A DNA stretch of 43,056 nt from DATJMJ01 sp035508795 (GCA_035508795.1 DATJMJ010000039.1:1-43056), one strand, 5' to 3'; numbered from the stretch's first letter, positions 6,671-15,778 are shown. A program made the numbers and translations. Notes: generated by a model not told the origin, from the letters alone.

Positions 6671-8554
6671 TTAGCCCCCGCCCGGACGAGAGCTCAGCTT
6701 TGTCGGGACTTTTGCGACCACGATGTCGGGCCTGCCCCGGAGCGCGCCGCTCAGGACGGTGTCGAGATGGTTGTGGAGGAAAAGGTAACGGAGCCGGTCG
6801 GGCACGACCACGGGCACGAGGACGACGATGTGGCGGCGACGATGGCGGTGCAGGTCATCGATGAACTCGACGATCGGGTTGACAACCGAGGCAAATTCGG
6901 TATGCAGCACATGCAGGGGTACGCCCGGCGACCAGCGGGCCCATTCTTCTTGCAGCTTGCGTTCACTGTCGGCGCTGTCGCCCTCGGGTTCCTCGAGCAC
7001 GACGCGCACTGCAATTACCTCGTCGCTCAGGGAGATCGCTTCGGAAAGGGCGTTTTCGGCTGACTTGGAGATGCCCGCCAGCGGTACAACGACGAGGGTC
7101 TCGCGCCGCCGAGGCTTTGCAGGGGACTTGCCCAGGCCGAGTGCCACTGAGGCCGCGGCATAGTACGCGTGGACCCGGGTGAACAGCCACATGAACAGCG
7201 GGACTGCGACGACGACGACCCACCCGCCGGCGGCGAACTTGGTTATCAGGAATACGGCGGTCGCAACCGCAGTGGCAAAAGCGCCCAGAGCGTTGACCGT
7301 CGCCCTGTGGCGCCATCCTTTGGGCCGCTCCTTGAACCAGTGCACGACGAGGCCCGTCTGGGAAAGCGTGAACCCCGTGAAGACCCCGATCGCGAACAGC
7401 GGGATGAGCTCGAGAGTGTTGCCGTTTACTGCGATGAGCAGGGAGCCGGACATCAGTGCCAGGGCCCATATCCCGTGTGCAAAAACCTGGCGGTCGTCGC
7501 GGAGCGAGAAGAGGTGAGGGAGGTAGTTGTCACGTCCGAGCAGGCTGGCAAGGACTGGTAGCCCTCCGAAGGATGTGTTCGCCGCCAACGCGAGCACGAG
7601 CGTGATGCTGAGGGAGACCACGTAGTAGGCCCAGTGTCTCCCGACGGCCATCGCCATGATCTGGCTGAGGACGGTCTGGTTGCTCCGTGGGCCGATATGC
7701 CACCGCCGCGCCAGTACGGCGAGGCCGATCAGCATGATGCCGAGGATCACCCCGAGCAATAGCTCTGTCCGCTTGGCACGCGCCTGGCGTGGCGGCTTGA
7801 ACAAGGGCACCCCGTTGGCAATCGCCTCGACGCCGGTGAGCGCAGAGCAGCCCGAAGAAAAAGCCTTGAGGATAAGGAGTATGCCGACGGTCTCGAGGCC
7901 TTTGGCCGGCATCAGCGATCGGCCCGGTTGGGCGGCGTGGAGGGCGAAGGGGTGCACGAGGCCGATCACGATTATTGCCAGGAGGCCCACGATGAACACG
8001 AGCGTGGGCAGCAGGAAAGCCCGGGCGCTGGCACCGAGCCCGCGAAGGTTGAGCAGCGTGACGACGGCGAGTACGCCGAGGCAAATGGGGACGGTGTCGG
8101 GTTGTGCGCCCGGGAAGGCGGAGGTGAAGGCACCTACGCCCGCCGCGATCGACACCGCGACCGTCAAGGTGTAGTCGACGACGAGCGAGGCTGCCGCCAA
8201 AAGGCTTGGTCGGGCGCCAAGGTTTGCACGCGAAACTGCGTAAGCCCCCCCGCCGCCCGGGTAGGCGTCGATAACTTGCCGGTAGGAGAACACGAGCACC
8301 ACGAGGAGCCCGACGATGGCGATCGTCAGTGGCAAGATGTCCTTGAGCGCCGCAACGCCGGCAGTTGCCAGCACTACGACGATCGCCTCTGGCCCGTAGG
8401 CGACCGAAGTCAGCGCGTCGAGAGAGAGGGCCGAAAGTCCCTCTACGGGGCTGATTTGCTCGGACTCGACGTCGCGGGCTCGCAGCGGCGGGCCGATAAG
8501 GAGCAGCCGCAGCGACTTGAAGGCATCAGAAGCCCTCGACCGCCGTTCTTGCAT
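6671..8554 (-). CDS. KimA-like APC superfamily transporter (probable K+ importer)
   Basis: A polytopic protein of about 627 residues with roughly 12 membrane segments and a C-terminal cytoplasmic domain of about 160 residues. The N-terminal part SPVEGLSALSLDALTSVAYG and the following YPGGGGAYAVS are typical of the YdaO/KimA branch of the APC superfamily, which imports potassium with protons and is inhibited by c-di-AMP binding to the cytoplasmic domain in Bacillus. Ion specificity here is inferred from family resemblance only. ATG 8554 is chosen; a TTG at 8584 is an alternative. Only 81 bases separate it from the M20 gene upstream, too little for the c-di-AMP (ydaO) riboswitch that controls some relatives. 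Confidence 0.82.
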   Translation of the reverse strand: MQERRSRASDAFKSLRLLLIGPPLRARDVESEQISPVEGLSALSLDALTSVAYGPEAIVVVLATAGVAALKDILPLTIAIVGLLVVLVFSYRQVIDAYPGGGGAYAVSRANLGARPSLLAAASLVVDYTLTVAVSIAAGVGAFTSAFPGAQPDTVPICLGVLAVVTLLNLRGLGASARAFLLPTLVFIVGLLAIIVIGLVHPFALHAAQPGRSLMPAKGLETVGILLILKAFSSGCSALTGVEAIANGVPLFKPPRQARAKRTELLLGVILGIMLIGLAVLARRWHIGPRSNQTVLSQIMAMAVGRHWAYYVVSLSITLVLALAANTSFGGLPVLASLLGRDNYLPHLFSLRDDRQVFAHGIWALALMSGSLLIAVNGNTLELIPLFAIGVFTGFTLSQTGLVVHWFKERPKGWRHRATVNALGAFATAVATAVFLITKFAAGGWVVVVAVPLFMWLFTRVHAYYAAASVALGLGKSPAKPRRRETLVVVPLAGISKSAENALSEAISLSDEVIAVRVVLEEPEGDSADSERKLQEEWARWSPGVPLHVLHTEFASVVNPIVEFIDDLHRHRRRHIVVLVPVVVPDRLRYLFLHNHLDTVLSGALRGRPDIVVAKVPTKLSSRPGGG

Positions 8555-8635
8555 GGCCGACAACCTAGGGGCTGGGCCGGGCAACTCCCCTTTGACCGGG
8601 CCGAGGCGGGAGCCCCTCGGCGGGGGAGTGCGGTA

Positions 8636-9829
8636 CTAGCTGAGCGCCATGGCTGCGTACATGGCTATCCCGGCCGCCATCGCGCCCTCGTCGATCGTCA
8701 TCTTGTTGGAGTGATTGGGCGCAGGCTTGTCCTCGCCGGGAGGCGCCGCACCGAGGAACGCGATGCAACCCGGCACCTTTTCGAGCACGTAGGACCAGTC
8801 CTCGGCCCCCATTAGCGGCGAAGCCATCTCGTCGGCGCGGCCGGGCCCGAGGGCGCCACGAGCGACGTCGAGGGCGCGCTGTGCTTCGGCGCCGTCGTTG
8901 ACAGTCACCGGGTAATTGTCCTGAGGCGACGAGATCTCCGCAGTGCACATGTGAGCGGCGGCGATGTGTGCGGCGACTTCTGCGAGCCGCTCGAGGACGA
9001 GGTCCCTCGTCTGGGGCGAAAGTGCGCGGACGGTGCCGTCGAGTACGGCAATCTCGGGGACCACGTTGAACGTCGTCCCCGCGGACACCCTGGCGACGGT
9101 GACTACGGCCGGGTCGAACAGCGGGACCCGGCGAGTGACCATGGCCTGGAGGCTCGTCACTATCTCGCATGCAACGGGTATGGGGTCGACCGTGTCGTGG
9201 GGCATCGACGCATGGCCGCCCCGGCCTCTCACGACTACCCGGAACTTGTCAGACGAGGCCATCATCGTCCCTTTCCGGGTGTGTACCGATCCCGAGGCAA
9301 ATATCGGCGTTATATGGAGGGCGAAGGCGCGGTCGACTCTGCCGTGGAGCTCGAGCAGCCCCTCCTCCAACATGACCCTGGCGCCGGCATGGCCTTCCTC
9401 CCCCGGCTGGAACATAAAGATCACACGGCCGCGCACTTCGCCGCGCCGGTGCGAGACGAGCTTGGCGGCTCCTGCCAGCATCGCCACGTGGGCGTCGTGG
9501 CCACACGCGTGCATCACTCCCTCGACCTCGGACGAGTACGGCAACCCGGTATCTTCGGGCATCGGCAAAGCGTCCATGTCCGCCCGCAGCAATGTCGTCG
9601 GGCCGGGTTGGCCGCCCTCGAGCACCGCCACGACTGAACTGAGCGCGCTGCCGGTGGACACCTCGAGGCCGAGGCCACCAATGGCTTCGAGCACCAGCTG
9701 CTGGGTGTGAGGCAGGTCGAGGCCGAGCTCGGGGTGAGCGTGGACGGCCCGGCGCAGCTCCGTTGCAGCGGGGAGGAGGTCGCATGCCTCCCTCAGCGTG
9801 CTCGGCGTGCCCAGTGTGCCTCCCGCCAT
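8636..9829 (-). CDS. M20 family amidohydrolase/peptidase (M20D-like)
   Basis: A 397-residue enzyme of the M20 family, close to the hippurate hydrolase/N-acyl amino acid amidohydrolase group. Visible motifs are LRADMDALPM, MHACGHDAHVAML (metal-binding Cys and His residues) and PGEEGHAGARVMLEEG (catalytic Glu pair), then the dimerisation lobe with GRGGHASMPH. These enzymes hydrolyse amide bonds of N-acyl amino acids or short peptides with two bound metal ions. The gene ends upstream of KimA and starts 10 bases after the aldo/keto reductase stop, so it probably belongs to the same minus-strand transcript. The substrate is unknown. Confidence 0.9.
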   Translation of the reverse strand: MAGGTLGTPSTLREACDLLPAATELRRAVHAHPELGLDLPHTQQLVLEAIGGLGLEVSTGSALSSVVAVLEGGQPGPTTLLRADMDALPMPEDTGLPYSSEVEGVMHACGHDAHVAMLAGAAKLVSHRRGEVRGRVIFMFQPGEEGHAGARVMLEEGLLELHGRVDRAFALHITPIFASGSVHTRKGTMMASSDKFRVVVRGRGGHASMPHDTVDPIPVACEIVTSLQAMVTRRVPLFDPAVVTVARVSAGTTFNVVPEIAVLDGTVRALSPQTRDLVLERLAEVAAHIAAAHMCTAEISSPQDNYPVTVNDGAEAQRALDVARGALGPGRADEMASPLMGAEDWSYVLEKVPGCIAFLGAAPPGEDKPAPNHSNKMTIDEGAMAAGIAMYAAMALS

Positions 9830-9838
9830 CTCGAGCGA

Positions 9839-10807
9839 CTAATGGCCGGCGATCGAGTGAGGCTCGTAGGGCGCCTCGAGTGCCTCGATCTCCTCGGGGG
9901 TCAGTTGGAGCGAGAACGCCCCGAGAGCGTCCTGTAGCTGTTGGCCGCTCGTGACGCCGAGGATCGGTGCGCTGACGACGGGCTTGCTCAGCAACCATGC
10001 GAGAGCGACCTGAGCCCTGCTGGCACCGCGCTTTTCCGCCACGGAGGCAACGGTGTCGACCACCGACTTGTCGCTGTCCCTGTAGAGGCGCTTGCCGAAC
10101 TCGTCGGTCGCGCTGCGCGAGGTTGTGGCGTCCCAATCCCGCGTCAGGCGCCCTCGGGCCAGGGGGCTCCATGGGATGACCCCGATGCCCTCGTCGGCGC
10201 ACAAGGGCAGCATCTCCCGCTCTTCTTCGCGGTAGAGCAGGTTGTAGTGGTCCTGCATGGTTACGAACCTCGCCCAACCGTGAGCCCGCGAGGCATGGAG
10301 CATCTTGGAGAACTGCCAGGCGTACATGGACGAGGCCCCGATATAGCGAGCCTTGCCCGCTCTGACGACATCGTTGAGAGCTTCGAGGGTTTCCTCCACC
10401 GGGGTCGCCGGGTCGAAGCGGTGGATCTGGTAGAGGTCGACGTAATCCGTCCCGAGGCGCCGCAGGCTGTTGTCGATCTCGGCCAGCACGGCTTTGCGGC
10501 TGAGGCCGGCGCCGTTGGGCCCGTCGTGCATGCGGCCGTGGACCTTGGTCGCGAGCACCAGCTCTTCCCTGTTGGCGTGAGCCGCGAGCACCTTGCCGAC
10601 TATCTCCTCGCTGCTACCGGCGGAGTAGACGTTGGCAGTGTCGAAAAAGTTGATGCCTGCGTCGAGGGCCTGCCTGATTATCGGCTCCGCCTTCGCCTCG
10701 TCGAGGCTCCAGGGGTGCCCGCCCCGCCCCGGCTCGCCGAAGCTCATGCACCCGAGGCAGAGCCTCGAAACATCCAACCCGGTGTGCCCCAGCTTGACGT
10801 AGTCCAC
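9839..10807 (-). CDS. Aldo/keto reductase
   Basis: A 322-residue NAD(P)H-dependent aldo/keto reductase. The catalytic tetrad is visible: Asp in NFFDTANVY, Tyr in the same motif, Lys in VLATKVHG and His in LYQIHRFD. Family members reduce carbonyls to alcohols; this sequence resembles the YajO/Tas-like class (LGHTGLDVSRLCLGCMSFG). The GTG at 10807 is chosen because GGAGGTG lies at 10813-10819; longer frames upstream run into livF. It sits 34 bases downstream of livF, so it may be read through from the liv operon, and 10 bases upstream of the M20 gene. Confidence 0.9.
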   Translation of the reverse strand: MDYVKLGHTGLDVSRLCLGCMSFGEPGRGGHPWSLDEAKAEPIIRQALDAGINFFDTANVYSAGSSEEIVGKVLAAHANREELVLATKVHGRMHDGPNGAGLSRKAVLAEIDNSLRRLGTDYVDLYQIHRFDPATPVEETLEALNDVVRAGKARYIGASSMYAWQFSKMLHASRAHGWARFVTMQDHYNLLYREEEREMLPLCADEGIGVIPWSPLARGRLTRDWDATTSRSATDEFGKRLYRDSDKSVVDTVASVAEKRGASRAQVALAWLLSKPVVSAPILGVTSGQQLQDALGAFSLQLTPEEIEALEAPYEPHSIAGH

Positions 10808-10841
10808 CGACCCACCTCCGTTTGCTAGCGCGCGCTCGGCT

Positions 10842-11558
10842 TCAAGACGCGATGTCTGCCCCAAGGTATGCCATACGGACACGGTCGTCGCGCAACAAGT
10901 CACCCGCAGGGCCGGAGAGCACGACACGGCCCGTCTCGAGCACATAGCCCCTGTCCGCCAGTTCGAGTGCCTTGGCGGCATTTTGCTCGACCAGCAGGAC
11001 CGTGACCCCCTGTTCCCGGATGGTGCGCAGGATCCCGAAGATGACCTGGACTATGAGCGGTGCGAGCCCCATAGAAGGCTCGTCCAGCAACAGTAGCCGG
11101 GGCTCTGCCATCAGGGCCCGGGCGATAGCGAGCATTTGTTGTTCCCCGCCCGAGAGGTTGCCGCCCAGTTGCTTGCGGCGTTCCTTCAGGATCGGGAACA
11201 GGCCGTAGGCCCGCTCGAAGCCACCGGCGGCGGCGCGCGGCTTGTGGAAGGAGCCTATTTCGAGGTTTTCGAGCACGGTCATCTGAGGGAAGATGCGCCG
11301 GCCCTCGGGTACGTGGCTGATGCCGAGCTCGACGATCGTATGCGCCGCGAACCGCGAGATGTCGACGCCTTCGAAGCGCAACGTGCCCGAATAAGCGTGG
11401 TGCAGCCCCGATATCATCCGCAGGGTCGTTGTCTTGCCTGCACCATTTGCGCCGAGGAGCGTGACGATCTCACCCTTTTCGACCGAGACGGTGAGGTCGT
11501 GCAATGCCGGCACAGCCCCGTAACGGACTTCGGCGCCGGTGACATCGAGCATCGCCAT
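10842..11558 (-). CDS. livF: Branched-chain amino acid ABC transporter ATP-binding protein LivF
   Basis: A 238-residue ABC ATPase of the LivF type. Walker A is GANGAGKT (about residues 36-43), the signature is LSGGEQQMLAIARAL, and Walker B with the catalytic Glu is LLLLDEPSMGLAPL, the SMGLAP form typical of LivF. With LivG it powers the LivH/LivM channel. The ATG overlaps the livG stop (ATGA at 11557-11560 read on the minus strand), which indicates coupled translation. Length is normal for the family. Confidence 0.95.
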   Translation of the reverse strand: MAMLDVTGAEVRYGAVPALHDLTVSVEKGEIVTLLGANGAGKTTTLRMISGLHHAYSGTLRFEGVDISRFAAHTIVELGISHVPEGRRIFPQMTVLENLEIGSFHKPRAAAGGFERAYGLFPILKERRKQLGGNLSGGEQQMLAIARALMAEPRLLLLDEPSMGLAPLIVQVIFGILRTIREQGVTVLLVEQNAAKALELADRGYVLETGRVVLSGPAGDLLRDDRVRMAYLGADIAS

Positions 11559-12538
11559 CAGCCGCCCCCGCCCTCATCCTCGCCGGCTTCAGCGGTAGGA
11601 CCGTCGGCGGCGCCGCTCCCGCCCGCTGTGCTGTCGCCTGCGGTGCTGCCTCCGGTCGTGGTGTTGCCGGTCGTGGTGTTGCCGGTCGTGGTGTTCCCGG
11701 TGGCGTCGTCCTCGGCCGACCCCAGGTACGCGCTGATGACGACCGGGTCGTTTTGGATCCGGGCAGGCGAGCCCTCGGCTATCACCTGGCCGAAGTTGAG
11801 CACGATGATCCGGTTTGCCACGGACATGACAAGTTTCATGTCGTGCTCGATCAGCAGCACCGTGATACCGAGATCGTTGACGATCTTGCGGACCAGCTCG
11901 GCGAGCTCGATCTTTTCGGCTGGGTTCGTCCCGGCAGCCGGCTCGTCGAGCAGCAAGACCTCCGGCCCCGTAGCGAGGGCGCGCGCGATCTCCAGGCGGC
12001 GCCGCCCGCCGTAGGGCAATGTGCTCGACAGATGGTTGGCCCATCGGCTCAACCCGACGAAGCTGAGGAGCTCGAGGGTCTTGAGGTCGCCCTCATGCTC
12101 CTCGCGCCGCGCCCGCGGCGAGCGGAGCATCGCCCCGACCGGCCCCGTGTGTTGCCTGGCCTCGACGCCGATCTTGACGTTTTCGAACGTCGTAAGCGCG
12201 CTGAACATGCGCGAAGTTTGGAATGTCCGGGCGACGCCGAGGCGGCTCACCTTGTAAGGCCGGAGCCCGATGACGCCGACGGTGTGCCCGGACTTGCCCG
12301 TGAACAGGATGGACCCCTGCTGGGGGTGGTACACGCCCGTCAGGCAGTTGAACAAGGACGTTTTGCCTGCGCCGTTAGGGCCTATCACGGAGAGTATCTC
12401 TCCCCGGTGCAGTTCCAGCGACACGTCGTTGAGGCTCGTGACGCCGCCGAAACGGAGGGTCACGTGTTGTACGGAAAACAACACGTCAGCTGCGCCGGGG
12501 GCGCCGGTTTGGGGGGCCAGGGGCTCCGCTGCGCTCAC
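11558..12538 (-). CDS. livG: Branched-chain amino acid ABC transporter ATP-binding protein LivG with repetitive C-terminal tail
   Basis: The first 270 residues are a normal LivG ATPase: Walker A GPNGAGKT (53-60), a LivG-type signature region LPYGGRRRLEIARAL, Walker B LLLDEPAAGTNP and the switch His in LLIEHDM. The last 50 or so residues are an added low-complexity tail made of GNTTT repeats and then small Gly/Ala/Ser/Glu-rich sequence, ending EAGEDEGGGG. LivG proteins usually stop at about 255-290 residues, so this tail is an extension. It is encoded partly by a perfect 15-bp tandem repeat. The gene starts 9 bases after livM stops. Confidence 0.93.
   Translation of the reverse strand: MSAAEPLAPQTGAPGAADVLFSVQHVTLRFGGVTSLNDVSLELHRGEILSVIGPNGAGKTSLFNCLTGVYHPQQGSILFTGKSGHTVGVIGLRPYKVSRLGVARTFQTSRMFSALTTFENVKIGVEARQHTGPVGAMLRSPRARREEHEGDLKTLELLSFVGLSRWANHLSSTLPYGGRRRLEIARALATGPEVLLLDEPAAGTNPAEKIELAELVRKIVNDLGITVLLIEHDMKLVMSVANRIIVLNFGQVIAEGSPARIQNDPVVISAYLGSAEDDATGNTTTGNTTTGNTTTGGSTAGDSTAGGSGAADGPTAEAGEDEGGGG
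11654..11698. repeat. Three 15-bp tandem repeats inside livG
   Basis: Three head-to-tail copies of a 15-bp unit (ggtcgtggtgttgcc; the last copy differs at one base) encode the GNTTT repeats of the LivG tail on the minus strand. In-frame unit length means copy-number changes would lengthen or shorten the tail without a frameshift. Confidence 0.85.
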
Positions 12539-12547
12539 CTCAGGCCC

Positions 12548-14704
12548 TCACTCCGTCTCGGGGCCGACGTAGCCCGGGTCGTCCAGGGACAGCTCCCCAT
12601 AGGTCCCGGGGAGCTCGCCGACGGTGGCGGCAGAGGTTATGCGCACCGGGCCCCCGGGCGGAGGCGGGTGGCCGATGCCTTCCTCGGTGAGAAGGATCTC
12701 CCTGCGCCGCCTGCGCGAGGGGATCATCCCCTGGGGCCGGAAGATCATGAGCAGGATCAGCAGCGCCCCGAGGTAGATGAACTCGTCCTGGGAGTTGTAG
12801 CCCGAGAACTGGCGGTAATTGAGGTACTGGGGCAACCACTGGATGAAGAACGCGCCCACCACCGCACCGGCTATCGAGCCCATCCCCCCGAAGATGACGA
12901 ACACCAGGACGAGGATGGAGGTCTGGACGAGGAAGTCGTACGGCACGAGGCTCTGTACCTGGCTTGCGTAGAACACGCCGGCGAAGCCCGAAGTCGAGGC
13001 CCCGATGGCGAAAGCCATCACCTTGTACTTCAACGTGTTTATGCCGAGCGAGTCGGCAGCGACCTCGTCCTCGCGGAGTGCGGTCCAGGACCGGCCCACA
13101 CGGGAGTGTTCGAGGAAACGGAACGCGACCATGAAGACCATAGCGAAGGCGAGGATCAGGTAGTAATAGGGGAGTACGGTGTCCTTCCAGTAGTACTTGA
13201 CGGAAAACAGGTGGAACGAAAATTGCGGGATGAAGCCGGGGGTACCTTCGGGCCCGCCCGTCACCCCGTTTAGGTTGTTGGCGACTATCTCGATGATCTC
13301 CCCGAACCCGAGCGTGACAATTGCCAGGTAGTCGCCCCGGAGGCGGAGGGTTGGGGTGCCGAGCAGCACGCCCGTGAGCATGGCGGCCACGATGGAAAAG
13401 GGGATGACCCAGAAGGGGTTGAGGATGAACGGGGGATGGATCGGCAGGGCCCCGGTAAAAAAGGCTGTCGTGTAAGCACCTATTGCCCAAAAGGCGATGT
13501 ACCCGAGGTCGAGAAGGCCCGCGAAACCGACAACCACGTTGAGGCCGATGGCCAGGAGCACATAAATAGCCACCTGAGTGGTGAGGATCGACTGGACACC
13601 GGCGTTCATGTGGAGCGGCCATTCGACCGCCACTAGGAGGGCCGCCATCGTAAAGGCGGCCTTACCGTAAGGGAATTTGGCCGTCCTCGTGAAGCCTTTG
13701 AACTCGTAGGCCGGCTGGGGCGGGAGGCCGCTCTTCATCGTACGAACGAGGTCGGACCCCGCCCACGCGGCGGCGGACAGCAACAAGACCGCCCCGAGCA
13801 ACATCAACACCACACCGGCGGGCCGGTTGTGGGGCAGGAGGTAGATCGACGCCAACCAGTGTGCTACCGAGTGCTTCGTGCTGGTGCGCCACATGGACCA
13901 CGTGGTCCACATCAACCACCCGTAAGCGACCAGGACCAGGCCCAGCCATCCCGTTAGCCTGCGCCTGCGCCGGGCAGGGGCCCACTTGCGGGCAATAGAG
14001 ACGCCAAAAAGGATGCATTCGAGCAGGACCAAGGCCACAACCAGCCACAATGTGGCACGCCCCAATGTCCGGTCGTGAGGCACCGCGCCTATCGAGCCGA
14101 GGTACCTCGACACCCTGTTTTGCATCCACGCCAGGGCGCCGTAGCACGCCAGGAACGTATAGCAGCCTATGCGGGCTGCTCTCAGTGACCTGGTTTGGAA
14201 CAGGTACACAACCGGTTCCATTGCCGCCAGCACAACCCCGACCTGGATGCAGACCCCACCTTTCCAGGTGTCGCCGGGCGAGATCCACGAGACCCAGGCA
14301 AAGCCGGCGGCGACCGCAGCGGCCGCAGCGCAGAGCCGTACCCAGCGCTGCGCTATTGCCGCCATCACACGGTCCCCGAAGCTGCGGGCGAGGGCCGTCA
14401 TTGCCGCCGCGTAGGACTGCCAGACCGAGACGGCGGCGAACAGGAGCAGGCCGATGCCAAGGAAGTAAAAGACCCTCGGGGATTGCAGCGAACCGGTGAA
14501 CCCCGAAGTCGGGGCGCTGTTGGTCCCCTCGGGGCCGGTCATGATGGCGAGCACGAGCGAACCCACGATGCACAAGGCAAACCGTTGCACCGACGGTTTC
14601 CGGGTAAGTCCGGTGATTTGTGCCGACAGCGTGCCCCCGGCCCGGGCGCCCGGGCCGGTACCCTCGACCGGCGGCGTCACCCGGTTCGGTCCGGCGACCG
14701 TCAT
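12548..14704 (-). CDS. livM: Branched-chain amino acid ABC transporter permease LivM with a large N-terminal membrane extension
   Basis: Residues about 350-690 are a standard LivM permease: LNVVVGFAGLLDLGYIAFWAIGAY, the RLRGDYLAIVTLGFGEI coupling-helix region, NN.NGVTGGPEG and FGGMGSIAGAVVGA. In front lies an additional stretch of about 345 residues with roughly eight predicted membrane segments separated by short, arginine-rich loops; I recognise no family for it. LivM is normally 300-425 residues, while this protein is 718. A C-terminal cytoplasmic tail of about 50 residues follows. The start ATG overlaps the livH stop (14701-14704). The reading frame runs uninterrupted through the junction, so a genuine fusion is more likely than two genes. 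Confidence 0.92.
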   Translation of the reverse strand: MTVAGPNRVTPPVEGTGPGARAGGTLSAQITGLTRKPSVQRFALCIVGSLVLAIMTGPEGTNSAPTSGFTGSLQSPRVFYFLGIGLLLFAAVSVWQSYAAAMTALARSFGDRVMAAIAQRWVRLCAAAAAVAAGFAWVSWISPGDTWKGGVCIQVGVVLAAMEPVVYLFQTRSLRAARIGCYTFLACYGALAWMQNRVSRYLGSIGAVPHDRTLGRATLWLVVALVLLECILFGVSIARKWAPARRRRRLTGWLGLVLVAYGWLMWTTWSMWRTSTKHSVAHWLASIYLLPHNRPAGVVLMLLGAVLLLSAAAWAGSDLVRTMKSGLPPQPAYEFKGFTRTAKFPYGKAAFTMAALLVAVEWPLHMNAGVQSILTTQVAIYVLLAIGLNVVVGFAGLLDLGYIAFWAIGAYTTAFFTGALPIHPPFILNPFWVIPFSIVAAMLTGVLLGTPTLRLRGDYLAIVTLGFGEIIEIVANNLNGVTGGPEGTPGFIPQFSFHLFSVKYYWKDTVLPYYYLILAFAMVFMVAFRFLEHSRVGRSWTALREDEVAADSLGINTLKYKVMAFAIGASTSGFAGVFYASQVQSLVPYDFLVQTSILVLVFVIFGGMGSIAGAVVGAFFIQWLPQYLNYRQFSGYNSQDEFIYLGALLILLMIFRPQGMIPSRRRRREILLTEEGIGHPPPPGGPVRITSAATVGELPGTYGELSLDDPGYVGPETE

Positions 14705-15648
14705 GCTTCTCTCCCGAGCCGCTCACCGAGAAGGCCTGTCGGGCGGAAAAGCAGGAGGACAACAAGCACTCCGAACGCGATTACGTCCTGCCATTCGGCG
14801 GATACCCAGCGCAACGGGATGCTCTCGATGATGCCGAGCAACAAGCCGCCGACCATTGCACCTCTTATGTTGCCTATCCCTCCGAGCACCGCTGCCGTAA
14901 AGGCCTTCAGCCCGGGTACGAAGCCCATCGTGTAGATGACGCCGAACTGGAGCCCGAAGAGGAACCCCGCCACACCGCCCATCAGGCCGCCGAGGACGAA
15001 AGTGACCGATATGGTCCTGTCGATGTGGACGCCCATGAGGCTCGCCGTCTCGGCATCTTGAGCGACGGCACGGATCCCCATGCCGAGCTTCGTACGGTTG
15101 ACGACCATGTCGAGCACGACGAGGAGGACGAGAGCGACGACCATGGTCAGGACCCAGTCCGATTGGACGCCGATCCCGCAAAGGTAGAAGGTGTCGCCGC
15201 CGAGGACGTTGGGCGTCGGGATAAAGGCGTTGTAGCGGCCGAACTCCTTGCCAGCGAGGTTGAAAAGGAAATAGGACGCCCCGATGGCGCTGATCAGGTA
15301 GGTGAGCCTCGGGGCGTTGCGCCGTCGAAGCGGGCGGTAAGCCACACGTTCCAGAAGGAAGGCGACTGCGCCGCCGGCGCACGCCCCTGCGACGATCCCT
15401 ATCAGCATCGTCCAGATTTCCCAGAAACCGTTGGGAGTGGACGAGCCGAGGACGGCGCGCATGGCGAACAGGCCGCCGAACCCGCCCGACATCATCACCT
15501 CGGAGTGGGCGAAATTGATCAGCCGGAGCACACCGTAAACGAGGGTGTAACCAAGCGCGATGAGCGCGTACAGGAAACCGTTGGCGATGCCGCCAACTAT
15601 CAGCGAAACCCAGATGTTGTTGTGGACGATGAACGACGGGCAGGTCAT
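14701..15648 (-). CDS. livH: Branched-chain amino acid ABC transporter permease LivH
   Basis: A LivH-type permease with the characteristic opening GGIANGFLYALIALGYTLVYGVLRLINFAHSEV, the RAVAQDAETASLMGVHID coupling region and a C-terminal LGGIGNIRGAMVGG motif. ATG 15648 gives 315 residues, typical for the family. A GTG at 15735 is in frame, but it lies inside the strong hairpin that follows the binding-protein gene and its added residues are proline-rich and unlike LivH, so it is rejected. It works with LivM to form the membrane channel. Confidence 0.92.
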   Translation of the reverse strand: MTCPSFIVHNNIWVSLIVGGIANGFLYALIALGYTLVYGVLRLINFAHSEVMMSGGFGGLFAMRAVLGSSTPNGFWEIWTMLIGIVAGACAGGAVAFLLERVAYRPLRRRNAPRLTYLISAIGASYFLFNLAGKEFGRYNAFIPTPNVLGGDTFYLCGIGVQSDWVLTMVVALVLLVVLDMVVNRTKLGMGIRAVAQDAETASLMGVHIDRTISVTFVLGGLMGGVAGFLFGLQFGVIYTMGFVPGLKAFTAAVLGGIGNIRGAMVGGLLLGIIESIPLRWVSAEWQDVIAFGVLVVLLLFRPTGLLGERLGREA

Positions 15649-15723
15649 ACGGTCAAGGCCGCTCTCCGGGACGTTCGTGCGGACGGGCCTGGGGTTGGGG
15701 CTCGGGCGTCCCTGGAAGGCAAA

Positions 15724-15760
15724 GGGGCCGGGCACCCACGGTGGGATGCCCGGCGCCCCC
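15724..15760 (-). terminator. Strong hairpin between the binding-protein gene and livH
   Basis: On the minus strand, a GC-rich inverted repeat (CCGGGCA..CCCAC / GTGGG..TGCCCGG flanked by a GGGG/CCCC pair) starts 18 bases after the stop of the binding-protein gene. The T-tract that follows is only three bases, so it is better seen as a partial terminator or mRNA-stabilising stem that lets the binding protein be made in excess over the permeases. Confidence 0.6.
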
Positions 15761-15778
15761 TTTAGTTACCTCGTGTAC

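Noticed and set aside
8555..8635. c-di-AMP riboswitch upstream of the KimA-like gene
   Set aside because: The gap is far too short for the ydaO RNA fold.
11753..13273. 500-codon plus-strand frame opposite livG and livM
   Set aside because: Antisense shadow of well-identified ABC transporter genes with charged, repetitive composition.
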